Source: Rhodococcus tibetensis (GTDB lineage: Bacteria; Actinomycetota; Actinomycetes; Mycobacteriales; Mycobacteriaceae). Taken from it: a stretch of DNA of 64,000 nt. Within the stretch, counting starts at the first letter, position 1; every line of letters begins with the position of its first letter. Made by a program: the position numbers and the translations under genes. Below, piece by piece: positions 43,173 through 52,758 of the stretch. Where the stretch lies: assembly GCF_024438035.1 (NCBI RefSeq), contig NZ_JANFQF010000008.1, forward strand, positions 124,001 to 188,000, in the 5' to 3' direction. The notes beneath the pieces were generated by a model, which saw only the letters and a list, made by a program, of their open reading frames with translations, was not told the origin of the DNA and did not search any database.

Positions 43173-43585
43173 GCCTCCTCGCACTGCTCCGCGACCAGGA
43201 GAAGTGCGACGCGATCGAGGCCGACCTGAGCAGATTCCACCACGGTATGGACCTCCGCGACCTGTGGCGAACCGACGACGACGGGAACCCACGCCTGACC
43301 CTGCGTCAGGTGTGGGTCCGCGTGCGCCACCTTCCACGGACGTCGGCGATGGCGATCCTCGACAACGGAGGAACCGAACCATGGTCGATCGCTAACCATC
43401 TGAGCGCTGATCTCTGGCTCGTCCTCGCGCGGGCGAACTCGAAAAAGGGCAAGGAACCGAAGGACCATCCCGCCCGCGAGAAGCAGATGAAGAAGCGGAC
43501 CGCGAAAAAGGCGAGCACCAAACGCACCGCGTACGAACGCGCGAAAGCACGCAACGCCAGGCGGATCGCTGGCACGAAAACGTAG
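42591..43585 (+). CDS. Tail assembly chaperone, frameshifted (GT-type) fusion
   Basis: Programmed -1 frameshifting at G-GGA-AAC (43160-43166) joins codons 1-192 to the overlapping frame at 43166-43585, giving about 331 aa. The T part starts LLGLLALLRDQEKCDAIEAD, contains LRDLWRTDDDGN and ends in a Lys/Arg-rich tail. The frame has no suitable start for separate translation before GTG/ATG 43247, and the ordering before the tape measure is universal. In lambda-like tails both products, in fixed ratio, are needed. Confidence 0.85.
43160..43166 (+). other. Programmed -1 frameshift site
   Basis: GGGAAAC read as G GGA AAC in the zero frame, a canonical X-XXY-YYZ heptamer that differs from the lambda G/T site at only the last base. 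Slippage moves reading to the frame of 43166-43585. The zero-frame stop is at 43170-43172. Confidence 0.9.
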
Positions 43586-43593
43586 GAGGCGAT

Positions 43594-46500
43594 GTGGCTG
43601 AATCGATCGGTTGGGCAACCCTGCAGGTCATTCCTTCCATGGATGGCGTTGCCGGCCGGATGGACAGCCAGCTCGTCGCCCCGATGCGGACGGCCGGTCA
43701 GGCAGCCGGTCGGGCCGCGGGCCAAGGCGTCGCCTCCGGAATCGAGGCCGCCCGGGCCGCCGTCGACAAGGCCACGTCAGTCCTGGCGAAGTCGCAGGAC
43801 AAGATCGCCGACGCGACCGGTAAGCGTGCGGTCGCAGAGAAGCAGCTGCAAGCGCTGGTCGACAAGGGTGTCACCGATGCAGGTCGGCTCGCCGCAGCGA
43901 CGGAGAAGATTGAAGCCGCGCGCCGGCGGGAAACAGCCGCCGCCCGCGAGGCAGAGAAGGCCACCCGGGATCTCGCCGCCGCTGAAGAGCGGGCAGCCAC
44001 AGCAACCGACGAGGTCGCGGGTTCCGCCGAGCGCGTTTCCGGCGGATTCCGGTCGATGTTCTCCGGTCTCGGTGGTGGAACGAAGCAGCTCCTCGCGTTC
44101 GGCACCGGCATGGCTGGCGTTGCCGGGGCCGCGGATCTCATGGGCAAGGCGATGGACCAGGAGAAGTCCGTCTCCAAGCTCAACGCTTCCCTCGGCGCGA
44201 GTGGCCAGATGGCCGCGGATTTCGGTGCCGCAGCGAAGTCGGTGTTCTCCTCGGGCGTCGGCGAGTCGATCGGTGAGATCTCCAGTGCAGTCGGCCTCGT
44301 GCAGTCGTCGTTCGCGACCCTCGGGTTCGAGGGCGACGCCACGCTCGAGCAGGCGACGACGCGGGCGGTCAACTTCGCGAACGTCTTCGACACCGACATC
44401 GCGTCGTCGGTGCAGGCGGCGTCGACGCTCGTCACCCAAGGTCTGGCGAAGGACTCGACCGAGGCCTTCGACCTTCTGACGAAGAGCTTCCAGACTGTCC
44501 CGGCCGCCATGCGCGACGAGCTGCCCGAGATCATCCAGGAGTACGGGACCAACTTCCGTGCTCTCGGGTTCGATGGTCAGGAGTCGTTCAACCTGCTCGT
44601 CGCCGCGGCGGGTCAGGGCAAGTTCGCGCTCGACAAGACCGGTGATGCCCTGAAGGAATTCACCATCCGCGGATCGGACATGTCGAAGTCCTCAGTGGGT
44701 GCGTACGAGGCGATCGGCCTCAACGCAGAGGAGATGGCCAACAAGATCGCAGCTGGCGGTGACGGTGCCCAGGAGGCCCTTCAGCGGACGGCTTCTGGAC
44801 TGCTGACCATCACCGACCCAGCGGAGCGCGCCAACGCGGCGATCGCACTGTTCGGTACCCCGCTCGAGGATCTGAGCGTCGACCAGATCCCTGCATTCCT
44901 GCAGGGGCTGGCTGGCGCACCGGATGCCATGGCGAACTTCGCCGGCGCAACGGATGCCATGGGCGACACCCTCAACGACAACGCGGCCTCGAAGCTCGAG
45001 ACCTTCAAGCGTGGGATCGAGTCCTCGATCGTCGGGGTCCTGGGCGACCAGGCGCTACCGATGATGAGCGAGTTCACCGGGTCGCTCGAGGAGAACGAAG
45101 GGTCGATGCTCGCCACCATCGCCGGGATGACCGGCATGGGTGGTGCGCTCGCGGGATTCGAGCAGGCGAAGGGCGTGTTCGACTCCGCGAAAGAGGGTGT
45201 GCTCGGACTCAAGGACGGTTTCCTACAGGCGAAGGACACCGCGCAGCAGGCGTGGTCGAGTGTGCAGGCCGGTGCCGGGTGGGCGAAGTCGAAGGCTTCG
45301 GCTGTGGCGTCGTTCGTCCACACGTCCGCCTCGGCGACCGTCGAGGCGGTCAAGACCGGTGCGGCGTGGACCGGTGCGCAGGCGAAGGCCGGTGCCGGGT
45401 GGGCAGCTGCGAAGCTGTCCGCGGTCGGAACGTTTATCGCGATGTCCGTCTCGGCGACCGTCGAGGCGGCCAAGACCTCGGCCGCGTGGGTGGCGTCCAA
45501 CACCCGAACCGCTGCATCGTTCGTCATCAGCAGGGGCGCGATGGTCGCAACGACGATCGCGACCGGTGCGATGACGGCGGCGCAGTGGCTCCTCAATGCG
45601 GCGTTGAGCGCCAACCCAATTGGCATCATCATCGTCGCGGTGGCCGCCCTGGCGGCTGGCCTGATCTACTTCTTCACCCAAACCGAGATCGGGCGGCAGA
45701 TCATATCTGCCGCTTGGTCCGGCATACAGGCTGCGATCTCGTTCGCCTGGGAATCGGTGATCAAACCGATCTTCGATTTGTGGTGGGCAGGCATGCAGGA
45801 AATTGGAGACGTCGCACTCTGGCTGTGGAATTCAGCCATCGTGCCCGCCTTCAACGGCGTCCGCGACGTGATCGGCGGCGTCGCTACCTGGGTCGGTGAC
45901 CGGTTCAACGACATCGTCGGATTCGTCACCAGCATGCCGGAGCGGATCTCGTCCGCCGCGTCAGGTATGTGGGACGGCATCAAGAACGCGTTCAAGTCCG
46001 CGATCAACTGGATCCTCGAACGGTGGAATTCGCTCGACTTCAGCATTCCCTCGGTCGAGATCGCGGGCGTGAAGTTCGGTGGATTCACGCTCGGTGTGCC
46101 GGATATCCCGCTGCTCTCCGGTGGTGGTGTGGCTGGTCGCCGTAAGAACGGTCAGCTGTTCGGTCCCGGCACGGGCACCTCGGACTCGATCCTCGGAATC
46201 AACGAGCTGGGCATCCCGACCGCCCTGGTGTCCGACGAAGAGGGAGTCGTCAAGAAGACGGCGATGGACAACGGGGGCGCTGAACTCGTTGCCGCTCTCA
46301 ACGCCGGATGGACACCTACAGCGGACGATCTGCACGGCATGTTCCCGGGACTCCCTCGATACGCCAACGGCACCGTGTCGGTCCAGGACATGGATTCGTT
46401 CGCCCGACCGATCGAAGGAGTCAAATACGCATGGGGCGGCTGGGGTAACGGCTGGCTCACTGACTGCTCGGGCGCCGCTGCTGCGGTCGCAAACTACGCG

Positions 46501-47466
46501 GTCAAGGGTCTGCCTGCCGGTGAGGGTCAGCGGTTCGCCACTGGCACCCAAGGCGACGCGCTCGCTGCGCTCGGCGCACAGACGGGACTCGGCCCTCCCG
46601 GGTCACTGTCCTGGGGCTGGTACAACGGCGGCCCCTATGGCGGGCACACGGGCCTCACGCTGCCTTCTGGGGTCAACGTGGAAATGGGCGGCAGCCGCGG
46701 CAATGGCCAGTTCGGCGGCCAGGCCGCGGGCGCGAACGACCCGATGTTCACAGACCACGCGTTCATCCCGCCGAGCTTCTTCAAGAAGGACCTCGGCTCG
46801 CCGAACGACGTCCGCGAGGGCGACGTCCGGTCCGACGCGGGGCCCGCGGGCGACTGGTCGGGGACAACCCCACCGGCCGGGTCAACGGTTCCGTCTTCAC
46901 CGTCCTCACCGTCGACTACGCCGGGTGCATCGAGCACGGAACCGGCGAAGGCCTTCTCGGCCCGAGATCGGTACAAGTCGATGTTCACCGACATCGGCGG
47001 GATCTGGGCTGATGCGTCGATCGAGATGTTCGGGATGGGTGACTGGCTGGACCTGGCCGACCGCTACACGATCAAGGACAGCTCCGGAACTGCGGGAGCG
47101 CCTGGCGCACCAGCGGTCGGTGGTGACACCGGGGGCGGCGATCCGAACATCATCCCGATGATCGAGCAGGCGAAGTCATTCCTCAAGGGTGTCGGCCTGT
47201 TCGATACCGGCGGCGTATGGGAGCCAGGCACTTTCGGGTTCAACGGGCTACACGAACCCGAGCACGTCCTCAAGGACGCGCACTGGAAGGTCGCCGAAGG
47301 GAACATGACCAAGCTCGACGAGCTCGTCGGCGCTGGTGTGGGCGGTGGTCCGCGCGTGCAGATCATCAACAACAACAACCAGACGATCGCCGACCAGGCG
47401 TCCTGGCAGCGCGATCAGGCGAACCGTACGCGGATCGCGATGATGCGGTACGGAGGAGGCAACTAG
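43594..47466 (+). CDS. Tape measure protein with NlpC/P60-like domain
   Basis: 1290 aa from GTG with AGGAGG upstream. Coiled coils (about 50-130), a long Ala/Gly-rich part, hydrophobic segments near 640-700, and repeats of GAGWAxxKxSAV at about 562-635 as usual in tape measures. A cysteine peptidase-like domain lies at about 930-1070: Cys958 in TDCSG, His1018 in GGHTG. Tail length would be about 190 nm if 0.15 nm per residue applies to the full chain, less if the domain is excluded. The hydrolase would open peptidoglycan during DNA entry. Confidence 0.9.
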   Translation: MAESIGWATLQVIPSMDGVAGRMDSQLVAPMRTAGQAAGRAAGQGVASGIEAARAAVDKATSVLAKSQDKIADATGKRAVAEKQLQALVDKGVTDAGRLAAATEKIEAARRRETAAAREAEKATRDLAAAEERAATATDEVAGSAERVSGGFRSMFSGLGGGTKQLLAFGTGMAGVAGAADLMGKAMDQEKSVSKLNASLGASGQMAADFGAAAKSVFSSGVGESIGEISSAVGLVQSSFATLGFEGDATLEQATTRAVNFANVFDTDIASSVQAASTLVTQGLAKDSTEAFDLLTKSFQTVPAAMRDELPEIIQEYGTNFRALGFDGQESFNLLVAAAGQGKFALDKTGDALKEFTIRGSDMSKSSVGAYEAIGLNAEEMANKIAAGGDGAQEALQRTASGLLTITDPAERANAAIALFGTPLEDLSVDQIPAFLQGLAGAPDAMANFAGATDAMGDTLNDNAASKLETFKRGIESSIVGVLGDQALPMMSEFTGSLEENEGSMLATIAGMTGMGGALAGFEQAKGVFDSAKEGVLGLKDGFLQAKDTAQQAWSSVQAGAGWAKSKASAVASFVHTSASATVEAVKTGAAWTGAQAKAGAGWAAAKLSAVGTFIAMSVSATVEAAKTSAAWVASNTRTAASFVISRGAMVATTIATGAMTAAQWLLNAALSANPIGIIIVAVAALAAGLIYFFTQTEIGRQIISAAWSGIQAAISFAWESVIKPIFDLWWAGMQEIGDVALWLWNSAIVPAFNGVRDVIGGVATWVGDRFNDIVGFVTSMPERISSAASGMWDGIKNAFKSAINWILERWNSLDFSIPSVEIAGVKFGGFTLGVPDIPLLSGGGVAGRRKNGQLFGPGTGTSDSILGINELGIPTALVSDEEGVVKKTAMDNGGAELVAALNAGWTPTADDLHGMFPGLPRYANGTVSVQDMDSFARPIEGVKYAWGGWGNGWLTDCSGAAAAVANYAVKGLPAGEGQRFATGTQGDALAALGAQTGLGPPGSLSWGWYNGGPYGGHTGLTLPSGVNVEMGGSRGNGQFGGQAAGANDPMFTDHAFIPPSFFKKDLGSPNDVREGDVRSDAGPAGDWSGTTPPAGSTVPSSPSSPSTTPGASSTEPAKAFSARDRYKSMFTDIGGIWADASIEMFGMGDWLDLADRYTIKDSSGTAGAPGAPAVGGDTGGGDPNIIPMIEQAKSFLKGVGLFDTGGVWEPGTFGFNGLHEPEHVLKDAHWKVAEGNMTKLDELVGAGVGGGPRVQIINNNNQTIADQASWQRDQANRTRIAMMRYGGGN

Positions 47467-48389
47467 TGGCTGTCGATATTGCCTTCATCAGTCCGGAGGG
47501 CACCCGCATCGACGTGAGTGGGCGTTTGGCCGGCCGTCAGGGAATCGTCCTGGCGGCCGGTCAGGTGCAGAACATCTACGGTGCGCCGATCTCGCAGGAG
47601 TGGAAGCGCGCTGCTCGCGAGCGGGGCGGTCGGTTCAAGTCGCAGTCGTTCCCGATGCGGGACATGGCCATCGGTGTGCACCTGTTCGGCGACGAACATC
47701 CCGAGGGTATCGAGTACCTCGAGTCGATGATGGATCACTGCTTCCCGTCCGAGCCGGACGAGTGGGATCAAGACTGGGAACCGGGCCGAATCGTGATCAA
47801 GTCGAAGAACGCGGTCCGCAGACTCTTCGCGATGCGGTACGACGGCGACGACTTCGAACCCGATTTCGACCCGCACGTCGACGACTACGAGAACCCGATC
47901 CTGAAGCTCCGCTCTGGTCAACCCTTCTGGGAGGCAAGGCCAGTAGTCACCGCGTGGGAGACAGACGGCACGTCGGGTTCGGGCTTCATCGAGGTGTCGA
48001 ATCCGACACCGGTCCTGATGTTCCAGTCGTGGCGGCTCACCCTCGGGACGTGGTCGATCCCCGATCCGTCATGGGTGGGTCGCAAGGGGAAGCGTGTTCC
48101 GGGTGGCGAGTACGGCGATCGCACTGTGCCTCTGCTGCCGATCGAACCGGTGCACGGCGGTGCACGGATCAACTACGACCCGATGCGTCTGATGCTCGAA
48201 TCCTGGTCGGGCACCAACCTGCTCGGCGAGAACGGCGGGCGTGATTTCTTCATGCACAAGATCCCGCCGTTCACCCCGCCGACGATGTTGCCGATCTCGG
48301 TGACGGGTGCGCCGGCGGGCGTCGGTGCCCGCGCTGAACTGCACCAGCCGCGTCTATGGCTGAAGCCCTGGGGAGGTGAATGGCGATGA
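47466..48389 (+). CDS. Distal tail (minor tail) protein
   Basis: 307 aa from GTG that shares a base with the tape measure stop (TAGTG). Beta-rich, with IDVSGRLAGRQGIVLA start, WKRAARERGGRF and the DPHVDDYENPILKLRSG segment; YENP and the C-terminal PWGGEW are common in actinophage distal tail proteins. It links tail tube to tail tip. Confidence 0.75.
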   Translation: MAVDIAFISPEGTRIDVSGRLAGRQGIVLAAGQVQNIYGAPISQEWKRAARERGGRFKSQSFPMRDMAIGVHLFGDEHPEGIEYLESMMDHCFPSEPDEWDQDWEPGRIVIKSKNAVRRLFAMRYDGDDFEPDFDPHVDDYENPILKLRSGQPFWEARPVVTAWETDGTSGSGFIEVSNPTPVLMFQSWRLTLGTWSIPDPSWVGRKGKRVPGGEYGDRTVPLLPIEPVHGGARINYDPMRLMLESWSGTNLLGENGGRDFFMHKIPPFTPPTMLPISVTGAPAGVGARAELHQPRLWLKPWGGEWR

Positions 48390-50071
48390 GTGTGGATCTG
48401 AGTCTGAGTCTCGAGGAGCAGTGCCAGGCGATCTGGGACGAGACCGAGGCGCGTGACCGGTGGATGCAGGCGCAGCGGCGCAAACCCCCGCTGGTGCGTC
48501 TCCACACGGGGGCGAACTGTGATCTCGTACACGTCGTCGAGTGCGAGGACGAGGCGACCTGGGAAGACCCGGACAACGACACCGGCCCGGGGACGCTCAT
48601 TCTCGACTTCGCAACGCCGCAGGCGCAGTGGCTCAACGACATGTACGGGCGGATCCAGCGCGGCGAGAAGCGCAATGTGATCGTCTCGGTCGACTATTGC
48701 GGCATTCGGTGGTCGGGCTTGCTCGAAGAGTGTGATGTGCAGACCGACGAGACGGGCTACACCAGGCTCGTCGCGACGTTCCTGTCGGACTTCGAGCAGC
48801 TCAAGTCGAAGTTGCTGTGGTCGACGCCGGTGATGCCGGCGGCGTTCCAGCCGATCAAGGTGTTCGGCCTAGCCGGGCCCGCCCCGTGGGTCTGCCTGAC
48901 GGCGCTGCAGATAAATCTGTGGCGCGAAAACTTCAGTCTCCTCACACTTCCCGACGACCCTCTCGCACCGTCCGCCTGGTTCACCGGTCTGGATATGGCG
49001 AACTGGACCGTGGTCGTGAAGCCGTCGAGCTTCATGTATTGGATGGGTCAGGGTGTGCCCTGGGCGATCCTCACCTCGCGGTTCAAGTACTGGCACGAAG
49101 CGGCGCAGGACATTCTCGCCGACGCCGAGCTTTCGCTGCGGTGGCGACGGTGGTTCGAGGGCGACCCCGAACCCTGGCCAGGAGCGCAGGTCCGCCACGG
49201 TGCGCTGGTCGTGTGGATCGAAGATATGTCGGGCGTGCTCGCGGGCACCTCGAACGGAGGCACGCTGGCGGACGGCCTGGCTCGCACGATCCGTTCGTAC
49301 ACCGAGGACTTCGTCGAGAACATCGAAGAGACCATCACCGATATGCCGGTGATCGACGACTACCGGGATCCGAACAAGCCGTTCTCGTACGACCCACGGG
49401 TGCCGTACGTCTACTACCCACCGGACTCACCGGGCGTGACTCAGTCGAGTTTCAAGTCCAAGGGCGCGAAGTATGTCCAGCTCGTCACGGGTGGTCACTC
49501 GATGCCCGGTGTCAACGAGACTATGAGCGCCCTGACGCAAGGCATCTTCGACGTCATCGGAAATGCGTTGCAGGTCGGGTCGATCGGCGGATCGGTCGAC
49601 GCGATCTTGAAGCCGTTCTACGAGGACACCGTCCTCGCCTGGGTCGCGGTGAAGCTGTTCGAAAGAGCCCAAGCCTCTGGGGATTTCCGCCTGTTCGAGT
49701 TCTTCATTGCCTCGGCAGGGAAGGCGTACACACTCGATACGCTCATGGTTCTCCGCAAGGGCGCCCACGACACGCGCACCATTTTCTCCTGGTCGATGTC
49801 GATCGCTGACGCGACGCCGTACATGTTGGGAGAGAACGGCCTCGGCCATTTCTCGAAGGGCCACAGAATCGCGGGCCGGATTCCCGGCGACCTCACTCGC
49901 CGCATCCACGTGCAACGGGTCGCGAAGACCGTGCTCGGTTGGGGCGTCGATCGGTCCGCGGGCTGGGAGCTGGTCGTCGGCGAGAACAAGCCACAGGAAG
50001 ATCCGCTCGTGCGCCTGATGGGCGACGCGGCCGAATTCAGATCCGAACTCAAGGAAGCGGGAGTGTTCTAG
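48386..50071 (+). CDS. Tail tip/baseplate hub protein, Gp37-like
   Basis: 561 aa from ATG 48386, chosen because GGAGG lies nine bases upstream (ATG 48380 is too close). VKPPLVRLHTGANCDLV-like RLHTGANCDLVHVVEC near residue 40, a four-domain hub fold with GEKRNVIVSVDYCGIRWSG, and a C-terminal GHRIAGRIPGDLTRRIHVQ part. It matches the ReqiPepy6 Gp37-like minor tail family, first defined in a Rhodococcus phage. Confidence 0.8.
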   Translation: MSVDLSLSLEEQCQAIWDETEARDRWMQAQRRKPPLVRLHTGANCDLVHVVECEDEATWEDPDNDTGPGTLILDFATPQAQWLNDMYGRIQRGEKRNVIVSVDYCGIRWSGLLEECDVQTDETGYTRLVATFLSDFEQLKSKLLWSTPVMPAAFQPIKVFGLAGPAPWVCLTALQINLWRENFSLLTLPDDPLAPSAWFTGLDMANWTVVVKPSSFMYWMGQGVPWAILTSRFKYWHEAAQDILADAELSLRWRRWFEGDPEPWPGAQVRHGALVVWIEDMSGVLAGTSNGGTLADGLARTIRSYTEDFVENIEETITDMPVIDDYRDPNKPFSYDPRVPYVYYPPDSPGVTQSSFKSKGAKYVQLVTGGHSMPGVNETMSALTQGIFDVIGNALQVGSIGGSVDAILKPFYEDTVLAWVAVKLFERAQASGDFRLFEFFIASAGKAYTLDTLMVLRKGAHDTRTIFSWSMSIADATPYMLGENGLGHFSKGHRIAGRIPGDLTRRIHVQRVAKTVLGWGVDRSAGWELVVGENKPQEDPLVRLMGDAAEFRSELKEAGVF

Positions 50072-50481
50072 TGCTCAGCGAAAATGACATGCCGACCCGC
50101 GAGAACTGCGACCTCGACGATCCCGAGGAAATGTTCTGGTGGATGTTCGTCGCGCAGCCCGAACTCAAGGGCGGCCTGGCGCTGATGGTGTGGGCGTACT
50201 ACCGCCTGATGTCCAAGCGCCTGCACGACCTCGGCGCCCGACTCAAGTGCGACGCGTGCGGGCACATGGCCGAGCCGAAGCTCAAGCTGCGGCTGCCCCC
50301 GACCGAGGCGCACTGGCTCGCTGGCGAAGGCAAATGGGTTCCGATCACAGAGCCCGACGCACCGCGCGACGAGGCCGAGGAGATCGTGCGGAAGCTACCG
50401 CCGGCAGCCCGCGCAAAACTGAACTCGGCCCTCGACGCGATCAAGGCGGAAGAGGCGATGCAGAGGGGGACGGGCCGATGA
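50071..50481 (+). CDS. Minor tail-region protein (136 aa)
   Basis: GTG shares a base with the preceding stop. FWWMFVAQPELKGGLALMV gives a hydrophobic helix, followed by a CxxC pair (KCDACG) and a Glu/Lys-rich tail. It resembles the phage gene 25-type family (DUF2744) of actinophage tail clusters; I cannot confirm membership. Function unknown. Confidence 0.6.
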   Translation: MLSENDMPTRENCDLDDPEEMFWWMFVAQPELKGGLALMVWAYYRLMSKRLHDLGARLKCDACGHMAEPKLKLRLPPTEAHWLAGEGKWVPITEPDAPRDEAEEIVRKLPPAARAKLNSALDAIKAEEAMQRGTGR

Positions 50482-51080
50482 GTTTCCGAACCGCGTACGG
50501 CAACGCCTGGTCCGAGAACGGGTGGCGGATGTGCGACCGCAACGAGTGCGAGCGCATCTACATCGATGGTGCGAACAACGACTACCTTGCGGCGATGATC
50601 GTCCGCTCGGGTCCCGCCGAGGTGGTGCTGCGGGCGTGGGCGACCTGGTACCACCGCAACGTCGAACCGCTCGACCGATACCAGTCCGGTGTCGGTGACG
50701 ACTGGGGTTGGTCAGCGACGAACGACGTCGCCAACAGCAACCATCTGTCGGGCACGGCGTTGGACTTCAACGCCGTCCAGTACCCATGGGGCGCACGCGT
50801 CATGCCGAGAGATCGCATCGCGAAGGTGCGCGAGGGCCAGAAGCTGTTCCGGGGATTCGTCTTCTGGGGCGCTGACTGGGCGCGCGCCGATGAGATGCAC
50901 TACCAGATCGGTGTGCGCGAGTTCGATGCGGACGGCCAGCCGAACCGAGCTCTTGCCGCATTCGCCGCCGAACTCGTGAACGGACTGCATGGCATCCTCG
51001 CCCCCGCGGCGCCGGCCGCTCCTGAGTACGACGACTACGTGCGGGCTGGCTTCGGCCAACTCGTTCCGAGGAGGTCCTGA
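50478..51080 (+). CDS. Endolysin, M15 peptidase
   Basis: 200 aa. The zinc site of the VanY/M15 fold is intact: His89 and Asp96 in SNHLSGTALD, and His141 in DEMHYQIG. It cleaves D-Ala- or peptide cross-links in peptidoglycan. The C-terminal part (about 160-200) is a Pro-rich tail without a clear binding domain. No signal peptide, so export needs a holin. Stop shares a base with the next gene. Confidence 0.85.
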   Translation: MSFRTAYGNAWSENGWRMCDRNECERIYIDGANNDYLAAMIVRSGPAEVVLRAWATWYHRNVEPLDRYQSGVGDDWGWSATNDVANSNHLSGTALDFNAVQYPWGARVMPRDRIAKVREGQKLFRGFVFWGADWARADEMHYQIGVREFDADGQPNRALAAFAAELVNGLHGILAPAAPAAPEYDDYVRAGFGQLVPRRS

Positions 51081-51991
51081 TGGGCACCTACTGGGCGGAC
51101 GTCAGCCAATACCAGCGCGTTGTCGACGACACCTACCCGCACCGGGTGTTCTCGTTCCGCACGAACTCGGGCGACAAGCTCGACACGAATGCGGCGGCGA
51201 ACCTCGCATGGGGGCTCACCGCACTGCAGGCGGGGCGCATCGACATCCTGATCCCGTACTACTTCTTCCGCCCGGGGCAGGCGAACTGCGACCTCTGGCG
51301 GCAGGTCGTCACCATCGACGACAAGATCGACCCGCGCATCGTCTGCATGGTCGACGTCGAAGGCGATCGAGGCACGGTGCACGGGAACCACTCGGCTGAG
51401 ATCAACGCTGAAATCAGCCGGGTGCAGGCCTGGCTCGGTGGCCGGCGGGTGATCGGCTACCTCAATCCGATGGCCGATCCCCGGTTGTGGCCCACCCGAC
51501 CCGACATCCCGCTGGTCGTACCGCACTACAACGGCACACCCGGGCAGTCCTACGACTATTTGAACCGCTTCGCGCACCAGTACTCCGACCGGGTGCTGTG
51601 CGCCCCGTTCGGCCCGTGCGACGCGAACTACACCCACCTCGAGATCCCCGAACTGCTGACCCTGTTCGGCATCACCGAAGGAGAAACCATGACCGACGTA
51701 GTCCGTAAAGGTGCCGCCCAACTGCACCCGTTCGCCGGGAAGCTACGGCAGATCGGCACACCCGCCAACGTCAACGAATCGACACGGTCCACTCAGGAGC
51801 CATGGCCCTACGACATCTGGGCCGACATCTGGAACGAGGCCGTCTGGGACCAGTACGACTTCGACGCCGCGATGGCCGATGTCCCGGACGACGCGAAGCG
51901 CTCACTCGTCGGCCTGGTCCGCACCATCGGCGCCCGCCAGTCCCGCATCGAGCGCAAGCTCGACGCCCTCCTCGAAAAGCTGGAGAAGTGA
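51080..51991 (+). CDS. Endolysin, GH25-like muramidase
   Basis: 303 aa. ADVSQYQ at the N-terminus and MVDVEGD form the Asp and D-x-E catalytic pattern of glycosyl hydrolase family 25; IPYYFFRPGQ and IGYLNPM fit the barrel. Residues about 200-303 are a C-terminal extension, perhaps wall-binding. It would cut the glycan strands while the adjoining M15 enzyme cuts peptides. Confidence 0.8.
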   Translation: MGTYWADVSQYQRVVDDTYPHRVFSFRTNSGDKLDTNAAANLAWGLTALQAGRIDILIPYYFFRPGQANCDLWRQVVTIDDKIDPRIVCMVDVEGDRGTVHGNHSAEINAEISRVQAWLGGRRVIGYLNPMADPRLWPTRPDIPLVVPHYNGTPGQSYDYLNRFAHQYSDRVLCAPFGPCDANYTHLEIPELLTLFGITEGETMTDVVRKGAAQLHPFAGKLRQIGTPANVNESTRSTQEPWPYDIWADIWNEAVWDQYDFDAAMADVPDDAKRSLVGLVRTIGARQSRIERKLDALLEKLEK

Positions 51992-51992
51992 C

Positions 51993-52259
51993 ATGAGTTT
52001 CGCTGACAGCAAGTACAACCCACTGAACTACTCCGCTTCGCAGATCGCGAAAGCGCTCGTCTCGCTGGTCACCACCGCGATCATCCTGTGCGGTCTCGCC
52101 GCCGGCGCATTCGTCGACGGCCCCCTCGCCGCTGTCGGACTGTGGGCAGCGGCGGGCGCAGCGGCACTGACCCCGATCGCCGTGTTCCTCAAGGGCGCAA
52201 CCCCCGTACTCGAGCGGTGGGAGAACGGCGACATCGGCGATCACGAAGCTGATGCCTGA
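51993..52259 (+). CDS. Holin-like membrane protein
   Basis: 88 aa from ATG 51993. Two hydrophobic helices (about 18-40 and 45-68), a charged N-terminus and a charged C-terminal tail are the class II holin arrangement. Directly after the two endolysin genes. Its 3' end overlaps the next gene by eight bases. Confidence 0.72.
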   Translation: MSFADSKYNPLNYSASQIAKALVSLVTTAIILCGLAAGAFVDGPLAAVGLWAAAGAAALTPIAVFLKGATPVLERWENGDIGDHEADA

Positions 52260-52758
52260 TCGGGTGATGCGGGCGGTGTGGTCCCGGTTGCACGGCGACC
52301 GGTTCACCCGCCCGCTGACCCGGCGCATCAACGGCCATCGCGGAAAGTTCCTGTTGCTGTTCGCGATGATCTACGCGCTCTTCGGATACTCGTACGTGAT
52401 GGCCGGGATCACCGCAACCCGGCGCGCCACATTCGGGTGGCTCCCCGACTGGTTCAGCTTCACTGTGTTGGCGTGGCCATGGTTCATTGCCGCGGGTGTC
52501 GCCGTTGTGAGCGCAATCTTGTATGACCCCCCACGGACGGATCGGCACGGGTTCATGGCGTTGGCTGTGGTGCCGATGGTCTGGGGTTTCATGTACCTGA
52601 TCTCGTGGCTGGCAGGGTTCGCCACGACCGGGTGGATCAGCGCAATCATCTATTTCGGTTTCTCCGCGATCGTCACCCATGCATCGTCGTGGCCGAACGC
52701 GATCCAATTGGGCGGTGACCGGCTCTTGCCGAAACATACTGAGCCGGAGGATGACTGA
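52252..52758 (+). CDS. Four-helix membrane protein of the lysis cassette
   Basis: 168 aa. Four hydrophobic segments (about 34-52, 68-88, 99-118, 124-144) and a basic N-terminus. Unknown function; could be a second holin, an antiholin or a membrane protein common in Rhodococcus and Gordonia phages. Coupled to both neighbours. Confidence 0.6.
   Translation: MPDRVMRAVWSRLHGDRFTRPLTRRINGHRGKFLLLFAMIYALFGYSYVMAGITATRRATFGWLPDWFSFTVLAWPWFIAAGVAVVSAILYDPPRTDRHGFMALAVVPMVWGFMYLISWLAGFATTGWISAIIYFGFSAIVTHASSWPNAIQLGGDRLLPKHTEPEDD

Noticed and set aside
43247-43585. Independent gene starting at ATG 43247
   Set aside because: The same frame is open from before 43166 and is reached through the G-GGA-AAC slippery site; there is no good ribosome site at 43247.
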